A DNA stretch of 64,000 nucleotides from Neospora caninum Liverpool. Its lineage: Eukaryota > Apicomplexa > Conoidasida > Eucoccidiorida > Sarcocystidae. The translations under genes and the position numbers were made by a program. Within the stretch, counting starts at the first letter, position 1, and every line of letters begins with the position of its first letter. The stretch covers positions 3,242,714 through 3,306,713 of the forward strand of contig NC_018393.1 of NCBI RefSeq assembly GCF_000208865.1. Direction: 5' to 3'. The notes beneath the pieces are model-generated. The model saw nothing but the letters and a program-made list of their open reading frames with translations. It was not told the DNA's origin and made no database searches. This document shows positions 36,901-48,800 of the stretch, piece after piece.

Positions 36901-39221
36901 GAAGAAGAGTAGCGGGAAAGACGAAGCCCAGACACGCACATGCAGTTCAGCACCACCGACAGACCGCCGTGAGCTAGATAGGGATATCTTTGCGCTCCTA
37001 TTCATGCACTGCATTCGTTGACAAGCCGGGATACCACAGAGAGCTCGGGCGACACAGACGGGAAACGAACACCGTGCGGGCTGGATAGCCCCACAGCTTT
37101 GCCTTTCGGTTTAAACAGATAAGGATACATCGACGTGTAGACCTATAGAGATCGGCATATAGATATTTCCCTATATTTCTATAGATATGGGTATGTCCAA
37201 GAACCGATACATATATCGACGCATAGAGTCCTCGACAAATGGAGGTAGACGAAGACAGGCTGAACCTCGTATAGAGAAACAGATACGCCGGGGACGTGCG
37301 AGAGTTTGGATGCACGGTGAGCATCCACTCGAGAGTCTACCTACAGAGAAGGAGTACGCGTTTTGCACGGAGATCCACGCGTTGGCGTAGACAGCTGCCT
37401 TCTGCCCTTAGATGCGTTCACACACAGTTTTGAACGGGGCAGGAAAGACCGTGGTTCTCTCGCCGTACCTTGAGGGAGACGCCGTTCCTCGAATTTTCAC
37501 CCTGCTCCTCCTTGAGCAGCCCGGAAGGCTCGAAATTCGGCTTCAAAACTGCACGGAAAAGCTCCAGGCGCACAGCCACCGCCTCACGCGCCAGACGGAA
37601 AGCTGTGCGGTCGCGGCGGGAAAGCGAGACACGCGGAAAACCCGCCCTCCGTGACAAGCTGTCCGGAAAAACCCCAAGGCAGGAGACAGACGGCCGGAAC
37701 GAAAGGAGACAAGAGACCGGAAAGTAGACAGAAAAGAGAAGCGAAATGGAAGGCGTGGTGAGAGACAAGCGACGACGGCAGTCCAGGACCACGGGAAGAG
37801 AGAGGCAGAAAAAGGTTTAACCTGACTAAAAACGGAGTTGCGCACGGTGAACGCTCCTCCGTCGAGTTGCAAGAAAGAGGTGTCAAGCAACACAGCGGGC
37901 TCACACACCTGCGGAGCTACAAGACGTGAGAGGCAAATGCGCAGAGTCCCGTTCCAAAGCATTTTTTGCCAAGATAAAAAATAACAGTCTGCATCGCGGC
38001 CACATGCACACATATACATATATATAGATATATATGGGTATATAAATATATATATATATAGACAGATAGATAGAGTTTAGATAGATACATGGCTATAGAG
38101 CTAGATGCAAAGAGTTGATGCGCGCGGGCGTATAAAGAGCGACGGAGGACAACATCTGCAGGTTTGTCGGTAACGGTCCAGGCAAGGGTTTTCTCCCGAG
38201 TCCCCTGGACACGGAGACCTGGGAGTCTGTGCTCCGTACCTTCTTTTTGTTCTTCCTTTTGTTCGTCCTTTCCATTTCGTCGGCTGTCGTCTTTCAACAG
38301 TCCCGTTCCTGTCTCGGAGGCGGGCCGTCCCCAGGCGTATTTGGCATCGCCGTCTCCTTCTCTTTTGAACCTGGCGCTTTTCGAGTTCTCGCCGCTCCGT
38401 CCCTCTGTGTTTTCTCTCAGTTCCTCCTTTCTCTCCTGCTTCACGCGTTCGTGAAAGCCTTCGCTCTTAACATCCCATCCGGAGCGCCTTTCAGCGGGGC
38501 CACCATTCTCGTGCTTCACCCTCGCGCCGCTCAGGCCGCAGCATGGTCTTTCTGAGCGGCTGCGCTCAACTTCGCGCCGAGACTCGCCGTGCCACTGAGC
38601 CGCACGCTTCAACGCAGCTTCTCTCCGTGCCTCCACTTCGCGCGCTGCAGCCGCCGAGGCGCCCGCCGCGACTTCCAGCAGGCGCGCGAGGCCACCGCCT
38701 TGAGTCTGTCTTTTCGTTTCACGGTCGGCCCTCCGCTCTCGCCCGGGCGACAGCTCTGGGCTCCGACTCCGCTTTCTGCGGTCCTCGCCATTCAGGCGCG
38801 ACGCCGCCGGCAAGTCTCCGCCGCACGCCCCAGGCGTCTCTTTCCGCGACCCGCTAGAGCCGCGGCGATGCGCGTCGGACCCCCGAAGTTCTTCGCGAGA
38901 TATAGGCGCTGCGCTTTTTGAGGAATCCTGCCGGGGCATGTCCCTGCGCGAGGGGTGAGACTGCTCGCCGAGCTCTCTCTCGCGAGAAGAGAGAGAAAAA
39001 TGCTGCCCGCGGCCGCGGGAGGCACTGCGGCTCCTACTCGCATGGCGCCGCTCGCGTCCCGTTCCAGGTGCATGTACACCGGAGTCCTCCCCGCGATGCG
39101 CCTGAGAGTGGACCCGGCGCTCGCTGGAGAAATGCGGGTCATACACAGAGCGGGAAGAAGTGGACGAGGGCAGTCCAGAGTGAGACGGCCGTGATCTGGA
39201 TGGCGAGTCTCGGCGATCCAT
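33902..39221 (-). CDS. SNIP1: SNIP1/DAWDLE-type FHA domain protein
   Basis: Six exons on the minus strand: 39221-38219, 37548-37469, 36894-36786, 35401-35266, 34630-34547 and 34037-33902; 515 residues. SNIP1 and plant DAWDLE are nuclear FHA proteins tied to spliceosome activation and small-RNA biogenesis. Residues 1-334 are Arg/Ser/Glu-rich (many RS, SR and RR pairs). Then come the family segments LKPNFEPSGLL, PTKKWRLYMFK, LHLHRRSSFIFGKDNRVADI, HPTISKQHAVLQF, PYIIDLESTNGTYLNG and TLRFGKSSRDFVLLH, which are the FHA phosphopeptide-binding loops and strands in the right order. Phases agree at all five junctions. The intron between exons 3 and 4 (36785-35402) contains the assembly gap, one arm of the inverted duplication and a dispersed repeat, so its true length is unknown. 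The exon 3 donor (ACA|GTGCGT) is the least certain site. Start ATG context is CACCATGG. Confidence 0.88.
35564..35650 (-). repeat. 87-bp dispersed repeat, copy 1, abutting the gap
   Basis: Its reverse complement matches 40565-40651 with about two mismatches. The copy ends exactly at the first N, so it may continue into the gap. Identity unknown; a nuclear fragment of mitochondrial DNA is one possibility, since these are frequent in toxoplasmatinid genomes. Confidence 0.85.
35651..35750. other. assembly gap (100 N)
   Basis: Exactly 100 N, the usual placeholder for a gap of unknown size. It lies inside a SNIP1 intron, with a repeat on each side. Confidence 0.99.
35751..36356 (-). repeat. inverted duplication, right arm (606 bp)
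   Basis: Reverse complement of 32156-32761. It begins at the first base after the gap and ends at a run of ten C. It is embedded in a SNIP1 intron. Confidence 0.93.
38005..38065 (+). repeat. TA-rich microsatellite in SNIP1 intron 1
   Basis: Interrupted TA dinucleotide runs, followed by GATA-like units. Confidence 0.85.
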
Positions 39222-42200
39222 GGTGACTGTGTTGGGCGGAAAAACGCGAGGAAAGTGAGTTCCTAGATACTCTGAAACCAACGGCTTCGGCCGGCAGAAC
39301 CTGGCTCGGTTTTGGCCGTGGAGGAGGCACGACGGAAACTCAAAACGCGTCGCGGAGTCGCGGAGGTAGCATCTTCCCCGATTTCTGGTGCTTCTGTCTG
39401 ATGCTTTCACTGGCTATTGGAAAGAACCCAGAGCGCCTGGAATGTTTTTCGCCCTCGTTAATCGCGGTGTGTTCTTGCTGGTCGTTGGGGACAAGAAAAC
39501 GCCTGTAGGAATCCCCCGGTCTCAAGAAGCGGGGCTGGTAAGACTGTTCCACCGTCGAGATCTTCGCCAGCTTCACACAGCGGCGCTTTCACACCGACAG
39601 ATGAACCGGCGATCAAGTTCATCGGTTTGATGGGAGGGAACCAACCGAAAGGGGAGGTTCAGTGACGCCGACGACTGCGGAGGTTCACAGAACAACACCG
39701 TCGCAGGGAACCACAAGGGTTCGGGGAGAGCTGGTGATCCGACAAGACGGACTTGAAGAGGCCTAGCAGCGGAACGGCCACAGAAAAACTTCTCGTGCGT
39801 GTCAGCGGTCGGGAGAAGGCCAAGGTCGTGTCGAAATTTTCCCGGCTGCCACGTCGTCTACGGTAAATGACACTGCAGCCGTTCTCTTTCCCCTGTAAAT
39901 TCGCACGGAGAGTTACACGGCGCATGCCAGCATAATAGGGTAGACACGCGTTTCGATCGCTCCACCAGGGAAGCGCGGCAGAAGATGGTTAGGAACAAAT
40001 GGCATGCACCCTCCAGGTCGAAATCTTTTTGGTAGAAGCGTCTACAAGGAAGAAACAACGGCACGCACATCCGCTTCAGGTAAGAGGAACGGCGCTGTTT
40101 CCAGCAAGCAGAGAGATCAAAAAATCGAAAGACAACCGAGCTACTGCCGAGTACAGGCGCATGATACCGGTAGGGAACTTGGCTGTTCACAAGAGAGCCG
40201 GTAGAGTGGCATGTCATCAGACTGCCGTTGGCCGCGTACGTTTGGTTTTCGAACAACGCAACGCCCTCCTGCTCTGGAAAAACGTTTCCCACCTGTAATA
40301 TGGAACAGGAGGCTCGGCGGGAGAGAAAGCGATTTAGACAAAAACGGCTGTTGGCAATCGATAAGATGTGGAGAAACGTGACGAGGACGGGGTAAATAAA
40401 GCACGCATGCGCTCGGAGAACTACTACGGCAATTTAGAGCCGCCGCTGCCGTGCCGATCGCGCCGCAGTGGTCACTCAGAAAAAGAATTTGTCGTTGTTT
40501 GATGGAAGAAGACTGTGTAGGGTGAGATTTCAGCCTAGAAAACAGGACGCTAGTGTGTTGCATTGGAGAAAGTTTGCTGCTTGCCCTCTTGCCAGTGCAT
40601 GGCTCAGGGGGAACGTACGCGCTTTGAGAGTCTGGTTAAAGCGTCTCCATCAGCGTTTGGTTTTTTATGTATATCCACAATTCGAAATGCGGAACATTGA
40701 TATAGGGCGCCACCGTAGGAGCTCCCACGGTTCCAACCTTCAGGCGGGGCAAGAGACAGTTTGACAGACTCAAATCACGATCAATACTTTCCAAGGCACG
40801 GTTTGTCAGTCGTCCTGTGGCTGCATCCGCGCTAATTCGTGGGATACTTGGGGGCTTTGCATGGGAATCGGCCACCTGGTACTTCTCTAAAAAGCGGACG
40901 GAAGGGGCGAGTAGCTGCCACGGAAGAGGTACGCGTTCGCACGAGGGTGAAATGCAGGCGGGTAACTGTAGAGTGTCGCCTGAACTAGGTAGTGGTAGAA
41001 ATCAGCCACCGGAAAAGTGTGTCGCTCAACGTGTCTTGTTCTCAATCATAGCTCATGCCTCTAAGGAAAGTTATCACAGGCAACGCAAGCGAAATTGTGA
41101 TACTTCTAGCTCGTGGGCAACTGAGTATCAGCTGAACATGAGAAAATGGAGATTGTCTTCAGCGATGGTCCCTTCTGCTGGCGAATTCCGGCAGCGGCAA
41201 CGTAGCGTGCTCCCGCACACGAGACGGGAACCCAAGAGACTAAGATATTGGACCTCCAATGCGGTGTGGCTGGTAAAACCTAGGTAACAAGATGTGTGGC
41301 TCGACGAATAAGACAACCACATTCCCTTATTCTGATAGCAACTTTGTGCTTGAGAATGCATGTAGACATCACTTGCCGACCCAACGGCAGCAGTCCACGT
41401 AATGTGTTTCTCTTTCACCGCAGTAGGCTAGTGTGTCTGTGCGACGAAAGAGGCCCCGCTGCCCAGTTCCACAACATTCATCTGGGGTTCCGCGGGGTCG
41501 AAACTGCAGTCGATACAGCCGATAGCTTTTTTTCTTGCGTCAACATGTCGGTTGCTTTTCTTTGCCGACGTGTCGGTTGCACAGCTGTTTTTTTTTACAG
41601 GATAGCTGTGACGTAAAACGCAGTAATTTGACGCATGGCCAGTCTACAGCCAAGTCTAAACGTGTCCCTCGAACTACCATGCCGGCAACGTAGAAACCGT
41701 GTACTATCCGGGTCTCAGTCGTATATTACAGCACTTCAGATGAGCATTGAAGTTATAACGGGAAGAAACGTCGGTCAAACGCCCTTAGATAATAACCGCG
41801 TAGTCTGACTAAAATCTATCAACCACTGGCATCGCATGAACGGTTTTCGACTCTACGCGAGTCAGACTTTGTCAGACGGGCTGCCAACACTTTAATTTCA
41901 TTCATCTCCTCCTGTTGCACTAGGAAGAGCTGCCCATCCCTCTGGAAAGCTCGCAGTGTGAGAACTGAAAACGCTGGTAGACGTCGACTAAATAAATCAA
42001 AAAAACCTCAAAACTGGACTGCCGCCAAAGCACAAATGCCCAATTATTGAAAATAGTGACGGGCCACACTGTCGAACCCAGTTCTTGTAGCGCCCCGAAA
42101 AACCCTCATCTGCATCTTAAAAAAACATAATCAGCTGTTCTTTCGCTTCGTTTGGATACGAGTAAACGAGATGCGGCACTGTGGACAATTGTCGCCGTCC

Positions 42201-42537
42201 TGCAGGCTCGATACGATGGAATAGGGCATGGTGCTACCGTGTGACAGATCGTCACACAGTTATCTTGACCATGAAAGTAGAAAGAAATTAGCACTTCGTG
42301 CAAGAGAACAAACACAACTTGTGTGGACACGGAATAAAGCGGTACACGATCCTCAACGTGACGGATACGTGTTGTCATTCAGGTACCTTCGACGAATGCT
42401 TGCAAATTGCATTTTTGTCTAAAGGGCAAGTCGTTCTCCCTTCGCATTACTTCGTTGTTGTCTTTTCTACATCGCTATACAAACAGAAATGTATCACGCT
42501 CTCGAATTTGCCCACTGGACCAATTCGTTTTCGGGTA
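39222..42537. other. spacer between SNIP1 and MIC2, no gene recognised
   Basis: Both flanking genes are on the minus strand: SNIP1 starts at the left end and MIC2 stops at the right end. The spacer should hold the SNIP1 promoter and the MIC2 3' UTR. It carries copy 2 of the 87-bp dispersed repeat. The longest frame (40817-41287) starts with GTG and has no motif. Confidence 0.5.
40565..40651 (+). repeat. 87-bp dispersed repeat, copy 2
   Basis: Matches the reverse complement of 35564-35650. The sequence diverges abruptly after GTCTCCATC on the right; on the left the comparison is cut off by the gap. Confidence 0.85.
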
Positions 42538-45500
42538 CTAGTGGTCTGCCCCCATCCACATGTCACTATCGTCATCCACGGGCACCAAGGTTTCCTTCTC
42601 CTCCTCCATGACCACTTTAGTTGCCCCAGAGTCCACGTCGAAGTCCATCTCGGCCAAAGATTCGTTGGCTTTACCGCTGTTAAAACAAGCACACAAATGG
42701 AAGCTCCTCACCGCATCCCATACATCACTATGGCCCGGCAACACGAAACAGCCCCTGCCCGCTGTGTAGATTGCACCTGAAAACTGGAATTGTTTTTCCC
42801 GATGTGCTTTGCTTCTAACATTCGTGTTCTTCTCTAGCGACTGCTGCGCTATCGTGCTGCTGGACCTAGTGACGTTTGAGAAATTAGACTGCGCAGAAAA
42901 GGGAAACAGAACTTCATGCTCCCTATGTTTGTACTGTGTCATTGCTTTCACCATTCGAAGACCACTGAAGTTGAATGCGACATCTGCTTCTACCCATCGC
43001 GTCCAACAGGGCGCATTTGCTTTGAAAAACCTACAGTCGCTTACCCTCCGAAGTAGTAGTACGCGCCTCCGCCGGCTGCTCCAAGCAGTATCAGACCGCC
43101 GACGATTCCACCCGCAATTGCAGCAACTGGGACACCTTCTGATTCACTCTTAGGCTCTTCGTCTCCTGCGTTCTTCTCTCGTTCCTCATGGCGTTCCGGA
43201 ACATCGTACGGCGCACTTGGAGTCACTTGCTCCGAAGGAGGGGGCGCCGGTACAGGAACCGTCTCGCCGCAGTCGCATGATTGTGTTTGGAACGTTGGGA
43301 GGTCGCAAGGCTTGTTGCGGTAATCGAATTTGACAGCAGAATTCCTGTACTGAGTGCCTGTCCCTGCCTCGCACTGCTCGCAGCTCGACCAGTCACTCCA
43401 AGGGAACGTGCAGGACGCTAAAACAAATTGAAACACGAGCAACAAAACGTCGAAGAACCACATTCCACAGTGCCAAAATATAATAAAGTCAGCAAGCCGT
43501 AGTTCTGTGGTTGGATCTCACACCTCTCACTTTCGATGTTCCACCGTGGTTACGAGTCTCTACTCTCCAGTCAACTGTTCAGGGATATTATCAAAGGACA
43601 AGGTGTCTTACCGTCACATGGAGGCAGTGAACAAGTCTCAGTTTCGACTAATAAAATCTTTTCGTTCTCCGGCAGACTCTTGTTCTGCTCCACAATGGAC
43701 CGTCCGCCGTATTGAGGAAGAATTACACTTCTGCCTCGCCTGCGCGTTCGCTCTCCTTGGCCACAGGTAACATTACATTCACCCCATTCTTCCCAATCCC
43801 CTGGCTCTTCATCTACTGGACACGGTTGCGCGTTGCACGATCTCTTCTCGGTGTGCCCGTTAGGATACTGCTGCATGCAGCTCTTTCCTCCGTGTTGCTG
43901 GTCGTTATTCCAAGGATCTCTCGACCTTTGCGATAGTCCACCACCACATGAGACTGAGCATTCACTCCATTCTCCAAAGTCACCGCATGTTGCATTGATT
44001 GGGCATGGCGAGTTATTACACGATTCCTGCTCATGCAGATCGAAGCCAGGCCACGGATTCGACTCCGGTTTCTGTTCAGTGTTTTGGTCTGCCGACCTAG
44101 TTCCTGGCGGCAGTCCATTTCTCGATCTATGTCGTGTACCACCACCACATGTAGCAGTGCATTCGCTCCATGCAGACCACTCTGGAGGCGTGGGTGGTAT
44201 AACTACGCAAGGAGCAAACTGAGCTTGTTCCGTCTGAGACCTCTCCACCGGTGGCTGCTGCTGTTCGCACAAGAGGCCGTCCCCTTGGGGCGGCGGCTGA
44301 TTGTAGCCTTCTCTGACTCGTTGCCTTGTGGCGGCTCCGCAACTCGAGCTCCACTCTGACCACAAGCCCCACGTGCCACAACCAGCATCAACACTGCATG
44401 TCCCTGCATCACAAGAACGATTTTCTTTGACGCCGCCCTGCTCTTCACAAGACCTTCCCATGGGTGGAATGCAATCAGGACATGTTGGTGTTCCCGGTGC
44501 AGGAGGAGACAGCTGCTGGCGCGTCCTTCCCTGAGTTCCGACACCGCATGTAGCACTGCAGGGGCTCCACTCTGACCATTCCGAGCAAACCGCATCCTTG
44601 GGGAGTGTTTTGCAAACCTCTTTTAGGATCGGGGAAATCGATGGCAAGAGTTGTGACCATTCAGTCTGTAGATACAGTGGGCACGGACTCGAATCATTGC
44701 GACATCCACACATGCTTCGACATTCATTATGGTTAACGTACATACCGACTGAGAGGACTGTGATGATGCCTCCCCTCTCACGAATTACCTTTGCTTCATT
44801 CACGGTGTGAAAATCAGAATCCGATTCGCCATCCGTCATTGCAATCACCAGTTTTGGTACAGTTTGGCGTTCTTCGCGTGGATAGTCGAACAGCATTTGG
44901 TTGCAGGTCTGTAGTCCCGCAGCGGTGTTAGTAGTGCCCCCATGATACGGAATCGTTAACACGTCCTGCATCGCAGTTTCTTTGTCAGAGGCGTTATTAG
45001 CTCTCAGACTCCAATGAGGATGAACGGTGGTCGAGAAAATGACAAGCGAAGTGTTAACTTCGTCGTTGCCAATCGGTAACTTCGATAGAAAGGCGTGGAG
45101 GAACTGTTTTACTTCCTCATAGTGAGCTTCTCCAATGCTCCCAGACGAATCGACCAAAAAGCAAATGTCCAACTGGCTGGTGCACCCCTCCGCGGCCCCG
45201 ATGGTGCCCCCAGACTTCATCAGATCTGTAATGGCTGCAGTTCGGAACACACATAATAAGAAAAAAAGAGCGATGGATGGGCTCAGGCACGCCACACGCG
45301 GTCACTATACGCAGGACTCATGTCAATTTAGAACCACCTCAAAAAGCGCCGGCGGAAGTGCACCCGACAATTCAAAATTGAATATATTCAGAACGATCGG
45401 ACAAAGACGCCGGCAGAATACTTCCTAGTATTTGTTTCAGAATAGAAAAATTCATACATGCATGTTAGGAGAGAGGGTATATCGCCAACAACGCGTCACT

Positions 45501-45839
45501 ACAGAGGCTATCGAGCACAGCACATTCGCAGAATTTAATTTCCTTTAGGTCATCAATGAGATCCGACATCAACCCTCTCGAAGCTACGATGGCAGAGTTG
45601 CGGCCACTCGGAACCACGCTGGAAACTAGACGCTACCACCTACGCAATTGAAGTTATGCCACGGGCGTAACCTTACCTGAGCCTTCGGTATCCTCTCCAT
45701 CTGATGCTGTCGCTGTCGCCTTTGGTTCCCTTTTGAAAATATCCATAAGACCCCAGCGTCCACCCGCCACTTCGCGCGGAAACAGGCACAAACCAAATGC
45801 GAACATGAGACCGAAGAAGGCCTCACGTTGGACTCCCAT
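42538..45839 (-). CDS. MIC2: MIC2, micronemal TRAP-family adhesin
   Basis: Exons 45839-45677, 45234-43612, 43417-43045 and 42676-42538; 765 residues, close to T. gondii MIC2. Order: signal peptide (hydrophobic AFFGLMFAFGLCLF), short propeptide, A/I domain with MIDAS DSSGS at 83-87 and a later DGES, six thrombospondin repeats from about residue 270, rhomboid-type transmembrane segment (VPVAAIAGGIVGGLILLG) and a 45-residue tail. Repeats 1-5 show WxxW and C(S/T/N)x(S/T)CG patterns for C-mannosyl and O-fucosyl groups; repeat 6 is degenerate, as in the M2AP-binding repeat of T. gondii. The tail is acidic and ends near DDDSDMWMG, with the penultimate-type Trp that couples adhesin to the gliding motor. 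In the family, MIC2 is released from micronemes, binds host surfaces and is shed by a rhomboid protease. Exon 1 was chosen because the exon 2 frame has no ATG before an in-frame stop. Confidence 0.92.
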
Positions 45840-48800
45840 TGTGAAAGCAACTGCAGTACAAAGGGTGCCGCGAAGCGATTCAAACAACTGTAGTCTACGA
45901 TCGAGACGACGATTCGTATGAGAGACGCCAGGGGACGGACTGGAAAAAACAAACGGGAGTTGACAGCTGAAACCAATATTACGAAGAAAGAATTCACTTC
46001 ACAAAAAAGGACAGCAGGTAGCTACGAGAAACTGGTGTTAGACGCTGTGTTCGAAAAAATCGGCCAACCATGATGCGGCGTCTCTGAAACTGAAACTCGA
46101 CGATTCATGGGCGTCGATTCGGCTGGCGCACGAGCTCTCGATACTGTGTTAGGTAGATCATTTGAGACGCGGCCGTTTCACCCTGCGTGCGCAGTATGCT
46201 GGATCTGGAGGACTGTACGCATAATTTATTGTTTGATGTCATGTCCACAATGAGAGTGAATCAGCAGCCTCATTTTTGCTTCGTACTCCGTACGTAAACG
46301 CAGCACCACACGTTGCTGAGTTGCTTGGAGTCGCGGAAGGACTAATTAGCAGCGACTCCCGAGTTCTCCTGCGAGATACTGTACCTAGCAAATTAGTGCC
46401 AAGATCAAGGGAGTAGCCAGATACGCTTCGCTAGTCAACAGGGTTCAAGCGGAAAAGTGGGTGTCGTTAAAAACCTGCGTGTAAGGTTTGCGTGTAATCA
46501 CTAGCACACCCAGCACAGGCGTAACCGCCATTCACTCGTCACTCAGGCATCAATTTCTCTAACGTTTCGTGGAGGGTGGTGTGTACGGTCTACGCATCGA
46601 CCACGACAAGCAGCTCGGCGGAAGAGAGAAGTGAGATGAGAAGGGAAAAAGCGTGGCGGGAAAAGTTGATGGTTCTTTGCTGGCTTTCGGATTTTTGTTG
46701 GAGCTGACAGACGACAGCACACAGACTGAAGCCTGCGCCTGTGGCCTTCCTTGCGCTGGACCAGCGAAACTTTTGGTCCCTGTTGGCCGGAGCTGTATTC
46801 TGCTACCCTTGTCAGACGAACGGCAAACACGGGGGTTAGTTTCCACGTTACGCATGAATTATCTCTCGTCGGTAGACTGCTTTAACGCGGGACGTCATAG
46901 AGAGGAAGGCATAAAAACGCGACGGCAGGTGCTCTTTTGACAGACAATCCTTTGTCGTCAGCTTTGTGCGGCCGTCCACGGAGGTGCGCCATCTCCCTGG
47001 CACGGACTCACAGTGAACATGAAATACAGAGCAATCATGCGGTCCATGATGCAACACAGTGCTTTCGAGACCGCGTTCAGAAGACGCCGGAGAGACAGTC
47101 ACGACACTATATCCCTAGGACAACAGTTCTGCGTTCACTTGCCGCTTTAACCCGAGCCAGCTACTCTGTTCTTTATTTGCCACGAATTTGTTTTCGGCTC
47201 TGCACCAACACTCTTTCATGAACAGACAGCGTCAACAAGCAAGCATACAACCCGACAACGGTCCAGCAGGATTGATGTTTCATTGATGCTAAGCTACACA
47301 ATCATTCCCGGCGCAGCCTCAACCCGCGGATTTCTGGGACAAGACGCGCCGGAATATACAACCACACTTAGTGGACCTTAAACGCACAATCCCCTACGAC
47401 TCCTCTGCATTAGGCCTGCCAACGAGACTGACTCAGCCTGCTGGTGCCCGTCCATCACAAAGTGTTTCACGTCCACGGCGCTCGCCATGACAGCTGATTC
47501 CAAAAAGCATGATCTGGAAACGAAAAATGCTGCGTGACAGGGCAGACGACGGTTCGACGCTTAGCATTAGAGTCGGAGGTCCTTTTCTGCCTCAGAATAT
47601 GCGCTCAAGGAGCATTTCGGCCACTGTTACACGACAGGCGGCACCGTACCTCACATGGCTAGCGCCTGTTCGTCATGGATACAGAGTACCGCGAATACAC
47701 TGGAAAATGAAAAGGTGGATATGAGCCTGTGATTTTCAGTGCTACTGGGTATTCCAGCACAGCGCACAATTTATAGGCTTTCTACTACGAACGCCACTTC
47801 GTAATACGTATGCGGACGACAAGAGACACCACACCGGGCAACATGTCGCAACGTTTACGAAGATAGATATGTATAGTCTGGCGTTACGTGACGTGTGCAT
47901 CAGTATACAGAAATTCGGTTCCCTCACGGTCTGTTATTTTTCGTCCCCTTGTCGCTTTGAGTGTCTGACCGTCGGCAAGTTTGTTTCGGTCCCGCTGTCG
48001 CCCAAATTTCCTGCCTTTCCCCCCCAGGCTCGTCTTCGCTACGCCCCCTTGGGGTTTGGGACGCCTCCTGTTTCCAGGATTGGAAGAGCGAGCAAACTGA
48101 CTGGGCACACCACTGAGACGTACCGTCGTGCCAGCCTTATCGAGCGACGTCATGTCCACGCTCTGTCACCTCGGTCCTTGGCGACGTGCACATGCATGCT
48201 GTGTTGTCGCAAAGACTCACTCTTGTAGCACACCGGAGTCGGCGCGTAATTCTTTCTTTTTGGCGGAACCCTTTTGTGCTCTCAAGAAAACGGCCGTGTC
48301 ACCAGCCGTCAACGGTTAGATGAGACGTCACGATATCGCTGCTTCTTCGTGCGCCGACTTCAAACGAGGCAGGGACAAGCTCAACAAGCGTTCGGCTGAC
48401 CGCTGCTCTTGCCGCTACCTCTCGTTGCCCTAGACCCAAACCGGGCTCATATCGGCTATGCGTTTTTCGAAAAAATCACCCGCACGCGTCCACCTTGACC
48501 TGCCACCGCCAAAAACCAATGGGCTTCTCTCTTGTCACGTAATAGTTTCGTGTCACCCCACTTTCTTAAGGCAAATCTCCCGCTTTGCCATATGCGCCTT
48601 GTCCAGGGTTCCCGCCAGTCCTCCCGCCGTGCCCTAGCTGGCGATTCCGTCCGGAAACTGTCCGCAGCTAAACACAATTCCCCTCTTCTTTGTCCAAAAA
48701 TCGTCTCTCTGGTCCCGTTTCCGCTAAAGCCAAGCGTGCCAGACTCGCGTCGCGCCTTTTCTTGACGACGCCGACTTGCGAGTCGCGAGGCGCGGAAACG

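Noticed and set aside
37826..37912. Possible extra SNIP1 exon (VCEPAVLLDTSFLQL...)
   Set aside because: It has an acceptor and an open frame, but its end phase does not fit the next exon, whereas direct splicing of exon 1 to 37548 fits both phase and family sequence.
40817..41287. 156-codon plus-strand frame
   Set aside because: Starts with GTG, no motif, no splice partners.
45235..45295. Signal-like N-terminus in the MIC2 exon 2 frame
   Set aside because: It begins with GTG, has a stop just upstream and consists of the pyrimidine tract before a clear CTGCAG acceptor.
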